A stretch of DNA of 64,000 nucleotides from Rhodanobacter sp. L36. Its GTDB lineage: Bacteria; Pseudomonadota; Gammaproteobacteria; Xanthomonadales; Rhodanobacteraceae. Positions 62,282-64,000 of this stretch are shown here, piece by piece; the stretch's first letter is position 1, and the number at the start of each line of letters is the position of its first letter. The stretch spans positions 331,683 through 395,682 of the forward strand of contig NZ_LMUV01000002.1 in the NCBI RefSeq assembly GCF_009765755.1, written 5' to 3'. The notes under the pieces were generated by a model. It was not told the origin of the DNA, searched no databases, and saw nothing but the letters and a program-made list of their open reading frames with translations. The position numbers and the translations under genes are program-made.

Positions 62282-62701
62282 ATGAACATCATCGAACAGC
62301 TGGTTAGTGCCTTCCCACAAGCATCCTTGGTCGGATCCATAGATGACGCCTTTATTTTGGCTAACCCGAACGTGATGGAGCTATCTGGCCCAACTGACTT
62401 GTTCGAGGTTGTTCCGGTGTACATGCTCTGGTGCGCTAAAAATTCTCAAGACGTGGGGTTGGCAACGACTTACACGCTAGGTGCTTTGGCAGAATATGGG
62501 CGCTGTAAGAGCCGCGATAATGCTTACCTAAATTTTCGCTATCTCTGCTCCCCATATCAGCAACAGGTTGTCGCAGCATTCCTTGAGTGGTCATCCACTG
62601 CCATTTCCTTTCACAATGAGTCCCAGCTAGAGCGGACAATTCGTAACTGGAAAAGCTCGGCTAACAATTCGTTCGAGGCGGACGGCTTCGCCGCCGCTTA
62701 A
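62282..62701 (+). CDS. Integron cassette 1 protein, unknown function
   Basis: The product has 139 residues and is not of a family I recognise. It is acidic, apparently soluble, with NIIEQLVSAFPQASLVGSIDDAFI near the start and a tryptophan-rich end. The last residues (NNSFEADGFAAA) are encoded by the attC site that follows, and its stop lies inside it, the usual cassette arrangement. Base composition is clearly lower in GC than upstream genes, a sign of foreign origin. It is probably expressed from a promoter upstream of the array. Confidence 0.7.
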   Translation: MNIIEQLVSAFPQASLVGSIDDAFILANPNVMELSGPTDLFEVVPVYMLWCAKNSQDVGLATTYTLGALAEYGRCKSRDNAYLNFRYLCSPYQQQVVAAFLEWSSTAISFHNESQLERTIRNWKSSANNSFEADGFAAA

Positions 62702-62714
62702 CTCCAGCGCTAGC
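62660..62714 (+). repeat. attC site 1 (integron 59-base element)
   Basis: The site starts GCTAAC and has an imperfect inverted core around GGCGGACGGCTTCGCCGCC. Its end, CGCTAGC, is a degraded form of GTTAGGC. The first 50 bases are identical to attC 2 (63208-63257). Confidence 0.8.
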
Positions 62715-62729
62715 TTCTACAAGCAGCTC

Positions 62730-63212
62730 ATGCACTCACTTGAAGCCATTACGAAAGTTGAGGATCTGTATTCTGGCCCACAAGGCCAGCCTTCGCTTGG
62801 CGAAGCATTCATTATGCTTCAAGCTCGCTGGGCTTCCGGTGCCCGAGATCGAGAAACTTGTTTACGGCTGGCGTTTCTTTCATGGTATTCGTGCGCAGAG
62901 CCAAACGGCTATACCGGGCTTCCGAACGACCAAGAACTCACCTCAGAAATTTTTGCAAATGCCTTGGCTGCTCTTGGTGGCGAGCTCTCCAGTGATCCCG
63001 AGGTCTGCTATACGTTAGGTCTTATGGCAAAAATGTTCCCTTGGGCCATCTGTGCAAAAAATCAAACACACTGGCGTCATGTAGGTCAAAGACTCACCCT
63101 GCGCGCTGAGGCGATTGCGCCGCAGGGTTTGACGCCATCTGAGTTCGTGTCTCGCGGCGCTTACGGCCAGTATTTTTCTCACCAGTCTCCAAACCTCAAG
63201 GCAGGCAGCTAA
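62730..63212 (+). CDS. Integron cassette 2 protein, unknown function
   Basis: The product has 160 residues with no recognised family. It is mostly helical in character (SLGEAFIMLQARWASGARDRETCLRLAFLSWYSC, then EIFANALAALGGELSSDPEVCYTLGLMAKMFPW), which recalls tetratricopeptide-like helical pairs, and has several tryptophans. Its stop codon lies in attC 2. GC is lower than that of the host genes. Confidence 0.68.
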   Translation: MHSLEAITKVEDLYSGPQGQPSLGEAFIMLQARWASGARDRETCLRLAFLSWYSCAEPNGYTGLPNDQELTSEIFANALAALGGELSSDPEVCYTLGLMAKMFPWAICAKNQTHWRHVGQRLTLRAEAIAPQGLTPSEFVSRGAYGQYFSHQSPNLKAGS

Positions 63213-63263
63213 CAATTCGTTCGAGGCGGACGGCTTCGCCGCCGCTTAACTCCAGCGTTAGGC
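63208..63263 (+). repeat. attC site 2
   Basis: It starts GCTAAC and ends in the perfect core GTTAGGC (63257-63263), with a central inverted GGCGG/CCGCC stem and spacer as in integron recombination sites. It is identical to attC 1 over the first 50 bases. Confidence 0.9.
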
Positions 63264-63271
63264 AGCTTGTG

Positions 63272-63730
63272 ATGCTTAAATCTCACACATGGAACCAGGC
63301 AGGCTCAGTTGCGCTTTGGCGCTACAAGGAGCATCGGAGCAATTTCCCTGGCTGGCACGTCACTACAGATGCTGTCGGCTCTGCCTCTCTACTTACGCTA
63401 CTTGATGCACTTGCTTCTGACGGTGGCAACAGTTCTCGGACGCTCACGGTCAAAGCACCAACACCGGCAATCCTCTCTGTGCCAAACAACCGCTCATCTG
63501 CTTGGTTGTCGCCTTCCAAACTTCGTCTATCCCTCTCGGCAATTCCTTCGGAGTGGAGCTTCCCCGAATCGTTGGAGCCAGCGGCACTTACGTTTGGTTC
63601 CGACTGGCTACCTGAGCTGCAGCGAGTCATTTCGGGCATTCCGCGCGGTGAGGGAGACTATTCTATTGGCAAACCAAGCCGTGGCAATCTTCAACTGTGG
63701 TTCTGGTGGCAGCCGTTGGTCGCTGCCTAA
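63272..63730 (+). CDS. Integron cassette 3 protein, unknown function
   Basis: The product has 152 residues. It begins LKSHTWNQAGSVALWRYKEH, with a serine- and leucine-rich middle and a tryptophan-rich end (LQLWFWWQPLVAA). No family is recognised; it looks soluble. The start ATG lies 8 bases past the attC 2 core (a GTG one codon earlier is possible) and the stop is inside attC 3, as expected of a cassette gene. Confidence 0.65.
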   Translation: MLKSHTWNQAGSVALWRYKEHRSNFPGWHVTTDAVGSASLLTLLDALASDGGNSSRTLTVKAPTPAILSVPNNRSSAWLSPSKLRLSLSAIPSEWSFPESLEPAALTFGSDWLPELQRVISGIPRGEGDYSIGKPSRGNLQLWFWWQPLVAA

Positions 63731-63778
63731 CGCCTCCTTCAAGGCGGACGGCTCCGCCGCTCAACTCACGCGTTAGGC
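63725..63778 (+). repeat. attC site 3
   Basis: The site has both full cores, GCCTAAC (63725-63731) and GTTAGGC (63772-63778), around a GGCGGACGGCTCCGCCGC stem. At 54 bases it is a typical short attC. It differs from sites 1 and 2 in its arms. Confidence 0.92.
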
Positions 63779-63781
63779 ATC

Positions 63782-64000
63782 ATGAGCCATTGGAAATCTG
63801 CGGGCATCACAATGGACGGCCAACCCCTTAGGCTTGGTGGCCTCAATGTCTGGAAGCACAAGTGGTCTAGGCTTGCGGAGGAGGCAGTCGAGCTTCCTCA
63901 TCCTTCCTACCCAAAGCAGTTGCATAGGATGTGGCAGTACGAAATCCAAGACGGTAGTAAGCGCGTGCGGTTTGCGGCGGGTGAGCTATCGACAGGCGGG
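63782..64000 (+). CDS. Integron cassette 4 protein, N-terminal part
   Basis: 73 residues are seen before the window ends. SHWKSAGITMDGQPLRLGG, then VELPHPSYPKQLHRMWQYEIQ and VRFAAGELS, resemble a hypothetical protein that I have seen repeatedly as an integron cassette product, but no function is known. The start lies directly after the attC 3 core. Confidence 0.7.
   Translation, partial: MSHWKSAGITMDGQPLRLGGLNVWKHKWSRLAEEAVELPHPSYPKQLHRMWQYEIQDGSKRVRFAAGELSTGG

Noticed and set aside
1..64000. CRISPR arrays, prophage, insertion sequences and rRNA genes
   Set aside because: No regularly spaced direct repeats, phage structural genes, transposases or rRNA sequence were seen in the window. The only mobile-type DNA is the integron cassette array and the REP-like repeats.

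Overview
The window is GC-rich chromosomal DNA of a gammaproteobacterium of the Xanthomonadales, most likely Rhodanobacteraceae (Dyella/Rhodanobacter/Luteibacter-like). The basis is a Clp-type CRP regulator divergent from speD, next to coq7, trpGDC and rplM-rpsI, together with large TonB receptors and many TAT/Sec-exported enzymes. The genus is an inference; no rRNA gene is present.

Layout. 0-4 kb: the end of rpiA, then a TAT-signal aminotransferase and a TonB receptor. 4.5-13.7 kb: housekeeping genes (tRNA-Gln, rpsI, rplM, a GlcF-like Fe-S protein, coq7, speD, clp, a MarR-GNAT fusion, a HAD phosphatase and trpC-trpD-trpG). 13.8-18.7 kb: a TPR-sulfotransferase and an Oar-like TonB receptor. 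18.8-35.1 kb: a two-armed locus that looks dedicated to salvage of peptidoglycan peptides and D-amino acids. The minus arm has a DUF819 permease, NlpC/P60 peptidase, dipeptide epimerase, RpiR regulator, L,D-transpeptidase-fold protein, DAACS transporter and D-amino-acid-oxidase-type flavoprotein. The plus arm has a transglutaminase-like protein, LysA, M19 dipeptidase, serine hydrolase, M15 D-Ala-D-Ala dipeptidase, a second serine hydrolase and an AmiD-like amidase lipoprotein. A 21-bp palindrome lies in the divergent promoter between the arms and is a natural operator candidate.

35-49 kb: a beta-propeller protein with a possible chorismate-lyase-like N-terminus, trpE (24 kb from trpGDC), a GYF-domain membrane protein whose pilin-like tail is split off by a frame change, a two-component system resembling PdsR/PdsS of the proteobacterial sortase systems but without a visible sortase, rpe, djlA, a cytochrome c, purC and small membrane proteins. 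49.5-59.9 kb: a catabolic operon (SucCD-like acyl-CoA ligase, acyl-CoA dehydrogenase, two dienelactone hydrolases, an amidohydrolase/decarboxylase, an MFS acid transporter, a class II aldolase and an OprB-type porin), with a convergent LysR regulator. Its substrate is unknown.

60-64 kb: a small membrane protein, a Y-family DNA polymerase, and then an array of integron gene cassettes. It has at least three attC sites and four cassette genes of unknown function, and it runs off the right edge. No integron integrase is visible on the left side of the array. The cassettes have visibly lower GC than the rest of the window.

Two copies of a long perfect or near-perfect inverted repeat (GTAGGAGCGCACC type) lie directly at gene ends and supply the TAG stop codons of coq7 and djlA.
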